Source: Siphonodentalium dalli
Taxonomy: Eukaryota > Mollusca > Scaphopoda > Gadilida > Siphonodentaliidae
Reading direction: 5' to 3'
DNA length: 64,000 bases
Assembly: GCA_032622095.1 (NCBI GenBank)
Contig: CP136064.1
Span: forward strand, 150,041,819-150,105,818
Shown: positions 11,901 through 26,900 of the stretch, in pieces
How the letters are laid out: each line of letters starts with the position of its first letter
Position numbering within the stretch: the stretch's first letter is position 1
Translations under genes and position numbers: made by a program
Notes under the pieces: generated by a model
What the model was told of the DNA's origin: nothing
The model's input: only the letters and a program-made list of their open reading frames with translations
Databases searched by the model: none

Positions 11901-14900
11901 AAATTTGGAGAAATATTTTATTCAAGGTCATCATATACAGATCATTATACTATTCTATTTTATTATGTGCTGCTGTTGTGCTTGACACAAATAATTATTT
12001 TATCTTTCCTAGGAATTATCATGAATGCTAAGTTAACCCTTTCTCTACTAAATCGATTCTCCCATTCAGTTATAAAAATATGCACCAGTTGGAATGATCT
12101 GTTATTCATTTGGAGCGGTGTTCAAGAAAAATGACGACAGACATAAAAAGATATTACATGTGCACAAGGATTAATTTTCCTTGGTGGGAAATGTTTGTAT
12201 AATATGGTCATTTGTTAAACTTATTATCTGAACATTTCATAATGGAACTACTCATCAATGAGTGTTTAGTATAGAAAGGGTTAATGGGGAAAATATACCT
12301 TTTAAAAACTGACTGTCCAATATCACTGTTTAGAAGAGTTTGTTATGTCTTCTGTATTCCCCTATCTTAGCACCATTTTCATGTCATTTGATGTGTTTCA
12401 TGACTTCTAACTGCACTGTCTATAATTATAATATAATGTCTATATTCTCTTAAAAATTACTATTATTGCATATGCATTTATATATATACTAGTAATTATA
12501 TATTGCCATCACATCTGCTACCACTGTTGTTCAACTATTAATTAATATATGGTTATTTTTTCGGTGTAATGTCTTGTTAATTTTGCTTTATATGTGTTTC
12601 AAAGGTGTTCACATATTTCTGGGCATGAGGCTGTTTCAATAAAATCTTTGTTTGCCCGTTCCATAACCAATGTAAAAACATTAGTTTTATGTGTACCCAT
12701 ACCATAATATGGTACACATAGTGTCGATGTCTGGATTGACCACTCATTGTTTGTCAGTCTGTATGTCTGTATACATTGTGCAATAACTCAAACATTTTTT
12801 ATCCGATCAGAACCAAATTTTGTGTATGTGTTTCTCAGCCACAAAATACAGATCGAGTTTGAATATGGGTTTGATTAATTTTTTTTTTTTACAGTATTAT
12901 GGAGTTATGGCCATTTTTCGACTTAGAATTCACACATGCTGCAGAAACTCAAAATGGTTTTATCTGATTGAAACCAAATTTGGTATGTCAGTTTCTCAGG
13001 CCAAAATACAGATCAAGTTTAATTATGGGTTTGATTAAATTTTTTTTTAACAGTTATGGCCCATTTTTTTCGAAAAAAAAAGAAGTTGTGTAATCTTTGA
13101 AGATTAACAAGATTAACATTGAATGTGATGGATTTTAGCGTCCAAGCTGAAAATAGCTACTAACTAGTGGCTATTGCTTCTGCCGATTGTGATCTTTCTC
13201 TCTCTCTCTCTCTCTCTCTCTCCGGATTATAACAATAGATAGTCTCAACTGAATGGAATACAATTTGGTATGTGAGTTTACTAACCCAAATACAGGAAAA
13301 GTTTAAATTTAGGTTCTGCCTGCCAATTTTTACCAGTTATGGCCCTTTGTTGAAATTACCACAGGTGTATTTTGTCATGCCCAAGAAATGCTCTTGTTAC
13401 AATTTAAGAAATACATTGTTTTAATACACAATGGTTATATAAAGGTAACTCAACATAACATTTTGACCAGAACAAATTTATATTTTCTTTAATCTAAACA
13501 CCTTTTTCGAGAATGATTATTCATACATTTCATAGCATTTATACCAATTTTACCAGTATTTTGAGGTGATTTACATACCCAGTGAGAGTCATGTAAAAAA
13601 ATTATATCTGACATGAAATAGATTTTGTTACCTGTGTGTGGTGTAATGAAATCAGATCATAAGGCTTTGATGTTTTCTGGACATATTGCATGATTATTTT
13701 CTTAATGTGCACTGAACTAAACCTTAACCAGACTTCACAAGATAGTTGGTGACTAATATTATCCATCATGACCTGGGATGTGGGATGGAAAAATCTGACC
13801 CAAGGGGTCGAATATTTGGGCCAGACACAAGGGTTTCTGAGTGTCCGGACCAAATATCTGGCACGGAGGTTGAATTTTTTCCATGCCCACATCCTAGGTC
13901 ATGACTGGATCATTTTTCTCCCAACCCATGAGGCTCATTCTGATTTTTTTGTTTAATACCAATCTTTGGCACATTTCAGTAGATTCGTAACAGTAGTCAG
14001 TACATCTAGGAAGAAATCTATTGTGCCGATATTCATGATTAATGTGGTTGATATCAGTATATACCAATAAAGCATGTACCCACGCGAGCAGTATTAATAC
14101 TTTTGAGTGAAAACGACATGGCCCGTGAAAATAACATAACTATGTCACATCATTGCACCTGGCATGAATTCCGAGAAACACGCGTATTGACATGAAATCT
14201 TTTACAACTAGACTCACTGTGTGTTGGTCATGACAAGTGTCCCTACCATAGGAAAAGTGAACATTGTTTCTGTTTATATGACAGAAACATGTTAGTTTGA
14301 GGAGTTTGACTATTTATTGCAATGATGACAATTTGTCGAATATGGATCTATTTCGTACGTCATTTGCGATGCGTCTTGTTTAAGAAATGTACAAGGACTG
14401 CCTGTTTCACTTTGGAGAATTTGTCCTCCATTTGATCAAATGTGTTCACACTTATTAGCTCAACTTTTCTTTGTAAAGTTTGAGCTATTGCCATGGCTTT
14501 GTCGTCCGTGTGTACGTGTGTCAACAATGCTTCAACAATGCAGGCTACAGGTCGTACCTTTGGTCGGATCATTATGAAATTTGTCATAGCTGTTGACATC
14601 AACATTTAGACCAGAATGATTAATTTTGGGGTCATTCGGAAAAAAAACATGGCCGCCAGTGGCCATCTTGGATTTCAAAATTCAATCCATTAGCACGGGG
14701 TACAGGCCGTACTGTTTGTCTGATCATCATGAAATTTGTCATGGATATTAACAATGACATGTAGATGGGAACGAGTAATTTTGGGGTAATTCGGCCAAAA
14801 AACATGGTCGCCAGCAGCTATCTTGGATTTTACTCTTTGTATGACTAAATCCTTTAGCACGGGCTACAGGTCCTACTTTTAGTCTGATCATCATAAAATT

Positions 14901-17900
14901 TGTCAAGAATGTTAATAATGACATGTAGATGGGAACGAGTCATTTTGGGGTCATTCGGCCAAAAAACATGGTCGCCAGCAGCCATCTTGGATTTTACTCT
15001 TTGTATGACTAAATCCTTTAGCACGGGCTACAGGTCGTACCTTTAGTCTAATCATCATAAAATTTGTCATGGCTGTTGAAATTGGAATGTAGATGGGAAC
15101 GAGTCATTTTGGACAAAAAACATGGCCACCAGCGGCCATCTTGGATTTCAAAATTTAATCCATTAGCACGGGCCACAGGTCGTACTGTTCGTCTGATCAT
15201 CATAAAATTTGTCATGGATGTTAACAATGACATGTAGATTGGAACGAGTAATTTTGGGGTCATTCGGCCAAAAAACATGGTCGCCAGCAGCCATCTTGGA
15301 TTTTACTCTTTGTATGACTAAATTCTTTAGCACGGGCTACAGCTCGTACCTTTAGTCTGATCATCATAAAATTTGTCATGGATGTTAAAAATGACATGCA
15401 GATGGGAACGAGTAATTTTGGGGTCATTCGGCCAAAAAACATGGTCGCCAGCAGCCATCTTGGATTTTACTCTTTGTATGACTAAATCCTTTAGCACGGG
15501 CTACAGGTCGTACCTTTAGTCTGATCATCATAAAATTTGTCATGGCTGTTGAAATTGGAATGTAAATGGGAACGAGTCTTTTTGGGGTCATTCGGACAAA
15601 AAACATGGCCGCCAGCGGCATCTTGGATTTCAAAATTTAATCCATTAGAATGGGCCACAGGTCGTACTGTTTGTCTGATCATCATGAAATTTGTCATGAA
15701 TGTTAATATTGACATGTAGATGGGAACGAGTAATTTTGGGGTCATTTGGCCAAAAAACATGGCCACCAGCAGCCGTCTTGGATTTTACTCTTTGCATGAC
15801 TAAATTCTTTAGCATGAGCTACAGGTCGTACCTTTAGTCTGATCGTCATAAAATTTGTCATGGATGTTAAAAATGACATGTAGATGGGAACGACTCATTT
15901 TGGGGTCATTCGGCTGAAAAACATGGCTGCCAGCAGCCATCTTGGATTTTACTCTTTGTATGACTAAATCCTTTAGCACAGGATACATGTCGTAACTTTA
16001 GTCTGATCATCATAAAATTTGTCATCAATGTTAATAATGACATGTAGATGGGAACGAGTCATTTTGGCGTCATTTGGTCAAAAAACATGGCCGCCAGCAG
16101 CCATCTTGGATTTTACTCTTTGTATGACTAAATCCTTTAGCATGGGCTACAGGTCGTACATTTAGTCTGATCATCATAAAATTTGTCATGGCTGTTGAAA
16201 TTGGATGTTAACGATGACATGTAGATGGGATACAATCATTTTGGGGTCAATCGGCCGAAAAACATGGCCGCCAGCAGCCATCTTGGATTTTACTCTTTGT
16301 ATGACTAAATCCTTTAGCACGGGCTACAGCCAGGTCGTACCTTTAGTCTGATCGTCATAAAATTTGTCATGGATGTTAACGATGACATGTATATGGGAAC
16401 GACTCATTTTGGGGTCATTCGGCCGAAAACATGGCCGCCAGCAGCCATCTTGGATTTTACTTTTCTCTTCATGTCTATAAATTAGTATTAGACATTCAAC
16501 TTTCCACATTCCTAATCGCTCCATTGACTGTAATACATTAAATTATTCCCTTTCCAAGTTGAGCTACAGTGTCATTGACACTTTCATATTTGTTTATAGT
16601 GCAGTTTATGCAACTATTTTTGCAAGTGAATTTATGTTGAAGGTTCTCCACGCATGTGACCATTTTCATTATCGTCCACAAATTTGTCTGTATTTATTGA
16701 CTTGAAACTTGAAGCGTTACTGTTGTTCACCATTGTTTTAGTTCGCACAAGACATGCTGATGGCTCGTTAAATTAGCTTCGGCTCCTAATTAAGTATGTA
16801 AATCAGCCACGTGGGTGGGGTGAGACAGCAGGTCACATGTGGTGTCAGACAGGAAAATCTCACATAGCTATATCACATAGGCTGTCTGTGCTAAAATGTG
16901 TAGGGTGTGGGAGAATAATTATTAATCTCGTGGCCTATGCTTGTTGAAAATATAAAAAAAATAATTCAAACTTCATTATATACAGTATTTGTACAAATAT
17001 CTTGAATTTGTTATCTCAACCCTTTCATGACTGGATCTTCCTGAAATTTTTCAAGAACCCTGTGCCAATTCATTCTCTTATGTACGCGAGTCTCCCATAA
17101 TGAGCCTCGCATATATGAGAGAATACATTGGCCTAAAAATATTTACCTTGACCTTGTAAGCCAGTGCATACTCTGATATATGCAAGGCTTCCTATGATAG
17201 ACTCACATATAAGAGAAAGCACTGGCACAGATCTTTAATGCTGCACCAATAATCTATAAAACTCTACGTAACCCTTTCATGACGGGAATTGCGCGGTTCA
17301 GCATCAAAGATCCTGTGCCAGTGCATTCTCTTATATATGCGAGTCTCCCAAGGAGAGCCTCGCATATATGAGAGAAGGCACTGGTTTACAAGGTCAAGGT
17401 AAATATTGTTAGGCCAATTTATTATCTTATATATGCGAGGTCCCCTTTGGGAGAATCACATATTTAACATAATGCATTGGTACAAGGTTTTCGCAAAATT
17501 TCAGGAAGCTCCAGCCATGGAAGGGTTAAACTCTAACATTGACTTGCATATCTATATAGGGTTTAAAGGCCCACATGTCTTAATATTGGAAGCCCATAAT
17601 TACATTATGTTGTTCATATTCTACCAGTATAGCATTGGAAAAAGAAAAAGTAGGGTGGGCCAGGTGGGCTGAAATAATTTTGTTTTTTTTAAACTTTCAT
17701 GAGACCATATATGGAATATATTCATTCTGAAGATATGCCCCTGGCAGCACAAATGATTGTTTTTTTTTTCAGGTTTTGCATTTAAAAAATATTTTTGTAG
17801 GGTTAGTAAGTTAGGGTTGGAGTTCTGGACTAGGGGCAGACGGGTTACCGAAAATCAATTTTTTTTAGGTCTAACAGTTGTTTATTGTTTTCAAATTCTA

Positions 17901-20900
17901 CAACATGCAGGTAAAATAAGAATTGACTAAAGTCTGACTTCTCACATTGCAAACTTAAAAAGTAACCATTATTATTTTTAAATATTAAAAACAAAAATAT
18001 TTAAAGAGACCCAAGCACTCGCAGTGGGTAAATGTACTGTTACTGTTGCTGTTACAGTGAATTGTCAATAACTTTGCTAATTGTTAAGTAAGTTCAAATA
18101 TTTTAGTCTGTTTATGCTTTTCAGAATATTTTCCAATGCTTAGATCTTTTCCAATGTTTATCGTCAAGTTTGATTAATCTTATTGAACTAATTGGACTTT
18201 TATTGTTAATTCTACTGTAACAGTAATGTTTGCATAACAATGGTTATGTTATTTCGCATTATCTCACTACGAAGGCCTTGATTTCCTTTAACTGCGCTTC
18301 AAAATTATAACCACAGTTTTATTCAATCTTCCAAATGATTTCTTGCATTTGCAGTGCTATTGGTATTTATATTTACTACATTTATTTACAGTTCAGGGGG
18401 TCCAGGTGGTCCACCCGCTTCACAAGGTTACCAAGGTAGCAAGCGTCTACAACAAACCCAGGCACAAGTTGATGAGGTTAGTATACAAATAGGAATCTGT
18501 GGATTAACATATTTGTATATGTTGTCTCTGAGAATGAAAATAATTGGGCTTGACATTTTCGTCATTGCATATGAGCCCAAGCAGTTTGCACCTATTAAAC
18601 CCACAGGCCCCTTGGGAAAATTACTAAAATACCAATATAGACTATACCAGTGTAAAGGTTCCAATCATCGATTTTGGCTAAAACCACACCCATCTATCAA
18701 AATGCTGCAAATTCTGGAAATCGATAATAGCAACCAAAATATCCCCCAGTGTGTCTTATTGGCAATAAAATTCCCTTTCATTTGATATATGACTTCGAAA
18801 TCGAACTAAGTGAAGTCGAGATATGATATCGGAAATTACCAAATTCCACAGAACAAATCGCCTCGTCAATCTGGGTGTCTAACGAGCGCCCTTTAACCTC
18901 GTTATAAAATCAATATTTTCGAGCAATAAATTGTCGCGAACGTGTATTTAAACGCATTGTCATAACCAATAAATGCTCACATATATTCTACAAGTCATTC
19001 CGAAGCCAACAATACCTCTTTTATTTCACCTGGTGTGTTTGTGCTCGATATCTTCAACTTTATTCATTAAACGAATTCCAGAAATTAGACACGTCTGCGA
19101 TTTGCAGTAAATTTTGAGGGACTTGCTGATTGATTGACAATAATCGAGAGTAAAGTTCACAAATGTTGGCTTGAAAAAATAAATATGCATAGATATCCGA
19201 TAGAGTATTGAAGAAACACTTGAATTATTAATTTTCTCTGTTCCAAGAAGTTTATCTGATTTAAAAACAGAAGTGAACTTGAAAGTATAGTTAAATAATT
19301 GGAATTTGCTTTGATACAATATTAAAATTCTGGGAATTCCATGTGACCTTGACCCGTAGGCCGTACATCCAAATAGGTCCAGAACTATGTGAAATTCTGT
19401 ATATTTTACAGACTTGATATGTCTCATTAAGACATTGAAGTCATAGAAATGATCACTTAGGTCACAGTTCCAGTTGGTTTGGTATGAAGCCTGCACTATA
19501 TTAATGTGATGTGAAACACCGGGAGCACAGTGAATAAACTTGCTCAAACCACATATTTAATGAATTTTGTATCAAAATTGCCAGCACACAATGTTATTGT
19601 ACCATATAAATCAAATATAGTGACTCTTTATTTGTATAATCATTCTTGTTTGTTTATCAGCAATTTGTTTGGGAGAATTGGCAGACTGTTTGTTTACATT
19701 TTTCTGTATTTCAGATGTTGTGTTTTGAAAAGATGCATCCAATGTTGTTGGATTTTTCAACAATAGTAGTTTAATGATGCATTCTTCAAATGTCTTTAGT
19801 GCCTTTAATAGTCGTAAAATATCAGTTTGACATAGTGAAATAAGCACATAAAATATCTAATGAGTTTAGTTGGAAATATTATGCATATGCATACCGGTAT
19901 GTATAGTTCTTCCAAAAGTACATATACATACTGTATTTTGGAGATTCATTCAAGCCATGTCCATTTAATGATTCTTCTCAGATACTCTTCCATGATTCAT
20001 TGATCAGACTCACCATAGATTAATTTCATTGTATTAAAGATGGTCTAACTCTTCCTAACAAGTTTTATATAGTTTCTGGGTTACACAAATCTTATGCCTG
20101 TGTTCTTCACAGAAAAAGGTATTTGTAGTTTTCGTTAATCTCACTTGATGATTTTAGTTAATGCTATTTGGAAAATCAATTAACATTTATTGTTTCTTTT
20201 TCAGGTTGTAGATATTATGCGAGTAAATGTTGACAAAGTATTAGAAAGAGATCAGAAAATTTCCGAACTTGACGACAGAGCAGGTATGAACTATTGACAA
20301 AATGATTATTTCCTCACCTTTATAGATAAAGTCTCCGATGGAGCAATAGTCATCAACAATAGGTCCATCCAATCATCCATACATCTATCCGACCATCAAC
20401 ATTTATATAAACATCTTCTCCAGAACCACAAGACCAAATTGAATCGGTATCCCTGAAAAGCATGTAAAAATAGATTGATTAAAAGCGAGATTTCTATCGA
20501 AAAGCCACACATGGAACGCTGTTAAACAGTGAGATAGGGCTAAAATAATTGTGAGAAAAATAAACAAAATTTTTCGCTGACCTTGGTCTTCGATTCAGGA
20601 TTATTATTTTATAGCATGGAAGCTGTATAAATTGTACAGAAAAGGGAGACCCCCATCTTTAAGTTTGTGATTCAGTTGATCTTATGCTGAGATATATATT
20701 TGCATATATATTCTTTTTATTTTATCCGGATGATCAGTCTTGTCTTTTCTTTGAGACTGATCCCTGAATACATTTTAATTGCCTGTAAAATAAGATATTT
20801 TTTTTAGATGCATTGCAAGCCGGAGCATCACAATTTGAAGCCAGTGCTGGCAAGCTGAAGCGAAAATACTGGTGGAAGAACTGCAAGGTAAATGCTCCTC

Positions 20901-23900
20901 AGGCTTTGCAATAAATACATAGGAAAATAAATCTATATGTAAAATTCTGAAACAAAGCTAACACAGGCTATCCTGCACTGAGACTGGATTAATTTTCCTC
21001 AGACATCTTGCAGTAACTGTGAAACCTTATTAAACCTTTTTTGTTCTAATTGGCAGTTATTTGTTGTTCCGGGATTAGCTTTTGATTCTCCTAGCTTAAA
21101 TGGACACAAAGACTTCGCAGTGGGAATATGTGCAAAAATTAGAAAAGTATAAAAATAATAACATCAAGAAGAACATGGAGAAATTAGATATGCTATGTTG
21201 TTATATTAGTAGCTCTCTAATAAGGAAATGTTGTGTGTTGAAACCATTGTTAAATAATCTGAACTTTTACAGTGATTTATCAACAAACATCACAACTCCC
21301 TGGCATTTAATGGAGTGTTCAATTGTTTTGTTCGGGTTTATCCATTCTAGACTTATTCATCTTTGTTTATCTGGAAATGTTAGGGTTTTTTCCTTCCAAG
21401 CAAATATGACAACCATCGGTTGTCGGATCCTCATGAAATTTGTCATGGATTTTCACCAATATGAGGACATTCAATGGAGCATTCAATCCTTTTATTCAGG
21501 TTTTTCATTCCAGAGTTATTTGTCCTTGTCTATCTGGAAATGCTGATTTTTGGGTCCTCTGCCTACATGTCCAGACTAGGCTGTATGCTACATGTGGGGG
21601 GGGGGGGGGGATGCACCAGATGACATTCCATCTCTTGTTGGACCTCTGATCAGAAATGCACTGTAACAGTAATATTTAAATAGTAATGGTTATGATATGC
21701 AAAATCTCTTTACTGGAGAGTTATTAATAATGAAAATAAGAACAAAATCAATAAATTGTATATATGTACTTGTTGATGATCGTTGTTTTACAGGCTTTTA
21801 TACAATTTATTTATTTTATTTTGCTTGAACCCACTTTGAAGCCCTTGAGTCCGTTCAAAGCACTTGAATTCACACTCTCACTCATTTTGGAACTTGAATT
21901 AATAGTTCACATGGTGTGAAAACAAGGTTGATTCTTGAAAAGTAAATACTTTAAACAAAACACTTAAATTACAGGAAATTTAGGCCACATTAACTTAACT
22001 ATATGTTTCTCAGGCACCCCCCCTTAAAAATCCGCCGCTGGGAGCTTTTTATTCGACAACGAAAATAAAAAGTATATAAAGTGCCCGCCGCCTGCTATAA
22101 ATGTGCACTGCGTGTTCCGTTTATATCATGTGTGTAACTGCAGTAAGCCGGTCATTGGGTAAGAGGGATAACTCTACTTCCAACTACTTCGAACGCATAT
22201 CGAACGCACCAGCTCAAAAACATGGGTTAGCAATTATCGCAATACAATAGGGGAACACCGTGTGCATAACGTAACCATCACAAGTTACTCTGATAACAAC
22301 TTATCGCCAAATTCATGCTTCAAACATATTACACATGTCATCTTTGGCTTTTTATTTTATTTTTATGAAAATGAATAATAAATGGGGTGATAAATATGTA
22401 TATAACGACAAATAGAATCAAATTAGCCATTTTCCCGTGAAACTTAGGTACAAGCTAGGTACAAAAATTGGTGAAATATGAGTACGAACGTCAGTGTTCC
22501 CCTACCGTATTGCGATAATTGCCAAACAAAAACTTGACGCTGCTAAATATTTGCGTGATTGAAAATGGACATGTATTGATTCCATGGAGGATAATCAACA
22601 TAGACACTTCCGACACAACACAAATTTATGAAGGATAATTCCGTTCATTGTGAATGTGATGAGAGTTCCATAATTTGGCGTAAATGTCAGTGTTTCCAAA
22701 CGAAAGACGGATGAGTTCGACCGTGTATCGATGGAGCTGAATGCGGCTGAAGTTGCGGACATATTTGGCCGCTTCTTCCAAATGAATATACGAAAAGCCA
22801 ATAGCACAGTAGTACAGATGGATTACCTGCACCTTCCATTCACTTTTTATTTTACATTAAAATTTCAATCAAAATCAAAACAGCCAGTCATATTTTAATT
22901 TACCCCCAATATTCAAGGGTTTTCAATCTGCAAACATGAAAGTTTGTAAACTACAAGTTCTTCTCGTTCCTACAGGAAGCTCAATATGATGTTGAATATA
23001 TCTCCATGCTGTATATTAAAAACTAGTTTTAAATTCTACTACATGCAGTACATGTATGTAGAGATGGGCGGTTGTGAAATTTTGCCTCGGTTTCGGTTTC
23101 GGTTGTGGAAAAAGAGCTGAGTCTCGGTTTCGGTTTCGGTTTTTATTAATAAAAATTACTAATGTGAACAAAATCTAATTATGCTTCATCGTATTACAAA
23201 GAAAACACACCAATTGTATCACCATAACTTGTGAGGTACATGTCCTTTTTAGCTCACCTGAGACGAAGTCTCCGGTGGAGCTATAGTCATCACTCCTCGT
23301 CCGTCGTCCGTCCGTCCGTCCGTCCGTCCGTCCGTCAACAATCATCTTCTTCTCCAGTATCATAAGGCCAAATGAGTTCATATTTGGTGTGGATGTTCCC
23401 TGCTTGACTCAGACTCAGATTTGTTAAAATAAGGTCACTGAGTCAAATAGTTGCGAAGCTAGGGCCATAACTCTTTCCCGCCATAGTAATTCTTAAAACA
23501 ACTTCTTTTCAAGAACAATCAGGCCTATTTAGCTTATATTTGGTATGGAAGGTCCTTGAGTGACTGGGGGTCAGATTTGTTCAAATGGGGTCACTGGGTC
23601 AAATAGGGGCAGAATCAGGGACATAACTCTATTCTCCCTAGTAATTATTAGAATGACTTCTTCTCCAGAATCATCAGGCCGATTTAGCTAATATTTTGTA
23701 TGGTTGGTCCTTGTGTGACTGGGGTTCAGATTTGTTCAAATGGGGTCAGTGTGTCAAATAGGGGCCGTGTCAGGAACATAACTTTAAATTGTTTTTTTTT
23801 TTTAATTTTTTTAAATATTGTTAAATTTAAATCCTTGCTCAATTCAAAAAACAAATCACAATTCAAAATGAACCAATACAAAAATATTTTTTTTCATTTT

Positions 23901-26900
23901 AACCCCTGATTTTTTGTATTTTTTTAGACACAAAACACCCCATTCCACCCCTTTCCCTCCTCACCCCTCTCTACAACCCTGTCCCCACTACCACCACCCC
24001 CCCCCCCAATCTGCGCAGCCCTGCACCCACTGCAGTTAAGAAAAAATTAATTAGAAAAACTGACACCTTGTAACATCCATAAAGTATGGTATTAGCCCCA
24101 GACAGAAAGAGTTAATAACAGTCATCAATTCAGATGTTATCTAGCTGGCTGACAGCTAGGTGTAAACAGTCATGCTCTGTGTGTATCATTAACATATCAT
24201 ATCAAAACAAAATGCTGTATGTCTGACATTTGCAGAATGAGGTCCCCAGAGGGTGAATTTAGTGATGCTACTCTGCACAGTAGGCTAGCATCACCAAATA
24301 CACTCTCCAGGGACCTCATTCTGCTTAGGCCTCATCTTCAGGGAAGTATACAGGTCTTAAATTGACATTTCTACTTTCTTTTTCCCTTCTGTTCAGTTTC
24401 TATATTCCCTAATTTGCTGTCAGAAGATAAAATTGATAATTGAAGTGCCCAATGGGTGCACATCACCAATTAACTGGACAACTTCAATCTGTTCCTATGT
24501 CTCCCATGGCAGTTGAGGCCTAAGCATAATGAGGTCCACAGAGGGTGAATTTGGTGATGCTAGCCCACCTTACAGGATTGCAGCACTAAATTCACCCTTT
24601 AGTGACCTCATTCTGCAAAAGTCAGACACTATATTCAGGCTTTGGCTGTTTCCACTATTATATTCTTAACCACCACCTATCCAGTTGTACTCATTATACC
24701 CTGATTTGCAAAGAAAACTTGGGGGGGGGGGGGGGTATATTGGATTGAATTTGTCTGTCAGTATGTCCTCCCGTCCATCCCTCTGTTGGGATGTTTCCAT
24801 CCGTCCATCAATTTTGTTCTTCTCCACATACATATTAAAGACCGAAATGGTTATATAATTTGACTCACATTCAGATTTGTTCAAATGAGTTCATCAGGTC
24901 ATATAGGTGAGAAGCCAGGGCCATAACTCTTTCCCTCCATAGTAATTCTTCAAAAACCATCAGGCCTATTTAGCTTTTGGTATGGAGGGTCCTTTGGTGA
25001 GTGGGGTTCAGATTTGTACACGTGAGGTCATTTTTAGGAAACTTTTGAGGAAAATCAGTTTTCTTCAAACTCTTAAAATCTACCGTTTGAAATTTCTAGA
25101 TGAATAGATCTCATAGATGGGGATTCACATTTGTTCAAATAAGGGCAGAGATAAGAGATTTAACTCTCAACCACCCACCCTAACCTGTATGTATGCTGTT
25201 TGATACTGGTATAATAATATATAGATTCCTATTGATTTCTAAGCTGCCTGGGTGGAGGCAATGAGGCTGTAGTAACAGTCCACATTTTCCTACTTCTGGT
25301 TAAACTGTTCGACCCGAAATCGCCACAAATGTTAACAGGTCTATTTTGCTGATATTTAGTATGAAGGGTTCTTTGGTGTCTGGTATTGAAATTTATTCAG
25401 ATGTGGTCACCAGGTTAAATAGGGTGGGACCAGGGACATAACTGTATGTCTCTATAGTCATTCTTAAATTGTCTTCTCAAGAGAGGTTGGACTATTTAGC
25501 TTACATATAGTATGGATGATCCTTTAGTGACTGATATTCAGATTTGTTAACATCAGGTCAACCTGTTAAGAAATGACTGGGGCTATGGGGAGTTAACAAT
25601 TTTGTGTTTAAAAAATCATTGAAATACCAAATTCATTAAAACATCTTCCTTGGAACTACCTAACTGATTAATCTGACATACATGTATGGTGTTTTGGGTC
25701 CATGGATAAATGGGCTTCAAACATGTCTAAATGGTTTTATAAAAAGGTGCTTGTGAGATTGGAAATTTCAAAAATTGAGAAAGTTTGAGGTGTCGGTTGT
25801 GAAATTCCAACCCAAGACTTGGGAGTCTGGAGCCCGGTCGGGAGGGGACTTGTTGAGCTGGAGGAGGGGGGTGATCAGTAGTGAACAGTGGGCAATTTCA
25901 TGGTGGATATTCACCTTGAAATTACCCACTGTACACTACTGAAGCCTCTCTAGCCACATATCGTGTTTTAGATCTACTTTTTTCAAAGTGCTTATGAAAA
26001 GTTCTGACTATTGTGGTCTCCAGAGTCCCAGTCTCATCAGTCTTTGCAGTCTGGTGAGCGACCCCACAGTCTTTGTATAATATTAAATTATGTATCATAT
26101 TGTTACTATTACATGTATATTGTTAATGTCCATGTCGAGTGGCAGTGCTAGAATGCAAGTGAGTCTGTGTATTGTGTATGACTGCAATTCAGCATCATAT
26201 GATCATAAGTGTGAAATAATATAATGATCATTTATATTGGCATAAAACTAATGTGTGTGACTAGATATATGTGTATAGTTATGATTTGAAAAATAAAATT
26301 GGAAATAAACAACAAAATGAAAATAAAACATGACTAGAATCTCTCAATCACATTATCTGGCTATATACCTATTACCATATTTAGGGAACATAATATTGTG
26401 CACACTATACAGTATACATGCATCCAATACAAGTCACCTGAATGAGTGCTATTTCTCAACAGTTTACCGACAAACGGTATAATTCATTCCGGCTCCGATT
26501 CCGGCATAACATTTTTAATCAACGGCGCACAAATATATTTGACGATTTAACATCCAAACAGTGATAAAAACTAATAGGGAATGCGGGGTAACAATCATTG
26601 ATACCTTTTGATATCGTATCCTCGTTATCAAATTCACCTTTCAGAGTATTTGTACGGCCTTAATGATTAAAATAACATGAGAAATAAACTGATTTGTGTT
26701 GTGTTTACTACGGCGAAAATAGGTGTACACGGAAGCAACGTAATTAATTCGTCGCGCGATTTCACCGTGCGAACTCCTTTCTGCATATATTACAGGCGGC
26801 ACACTTAGATTTCTTATCTTTCTTTGAAAAATATTTCCACACAGGACTCGTTTGTTCGTCGTGTTCTGCCATGATTACAGGAAGTTGTGACAACCGAAAC

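Noticed and set aside
13602-13956. Opposed ORFs of 96 and 62 codons
   Set aside because: They lie on a palindrome, which mirrors any open frame on the other strand.
18354-18785. 143-codon open frame over the VAMP exon at 18392
   Set aside because: Only 18392-18476 is coding; the rest is read-through of intron beyond a clear gttagt donor.
19026-19547. 173-codon minus-strand frame in a VAMP intron
   Set aside because: No recognised motif, no splice or promoter context, Phe/Ile/Ser/Lys-rich as expected from AT-rich DNA.
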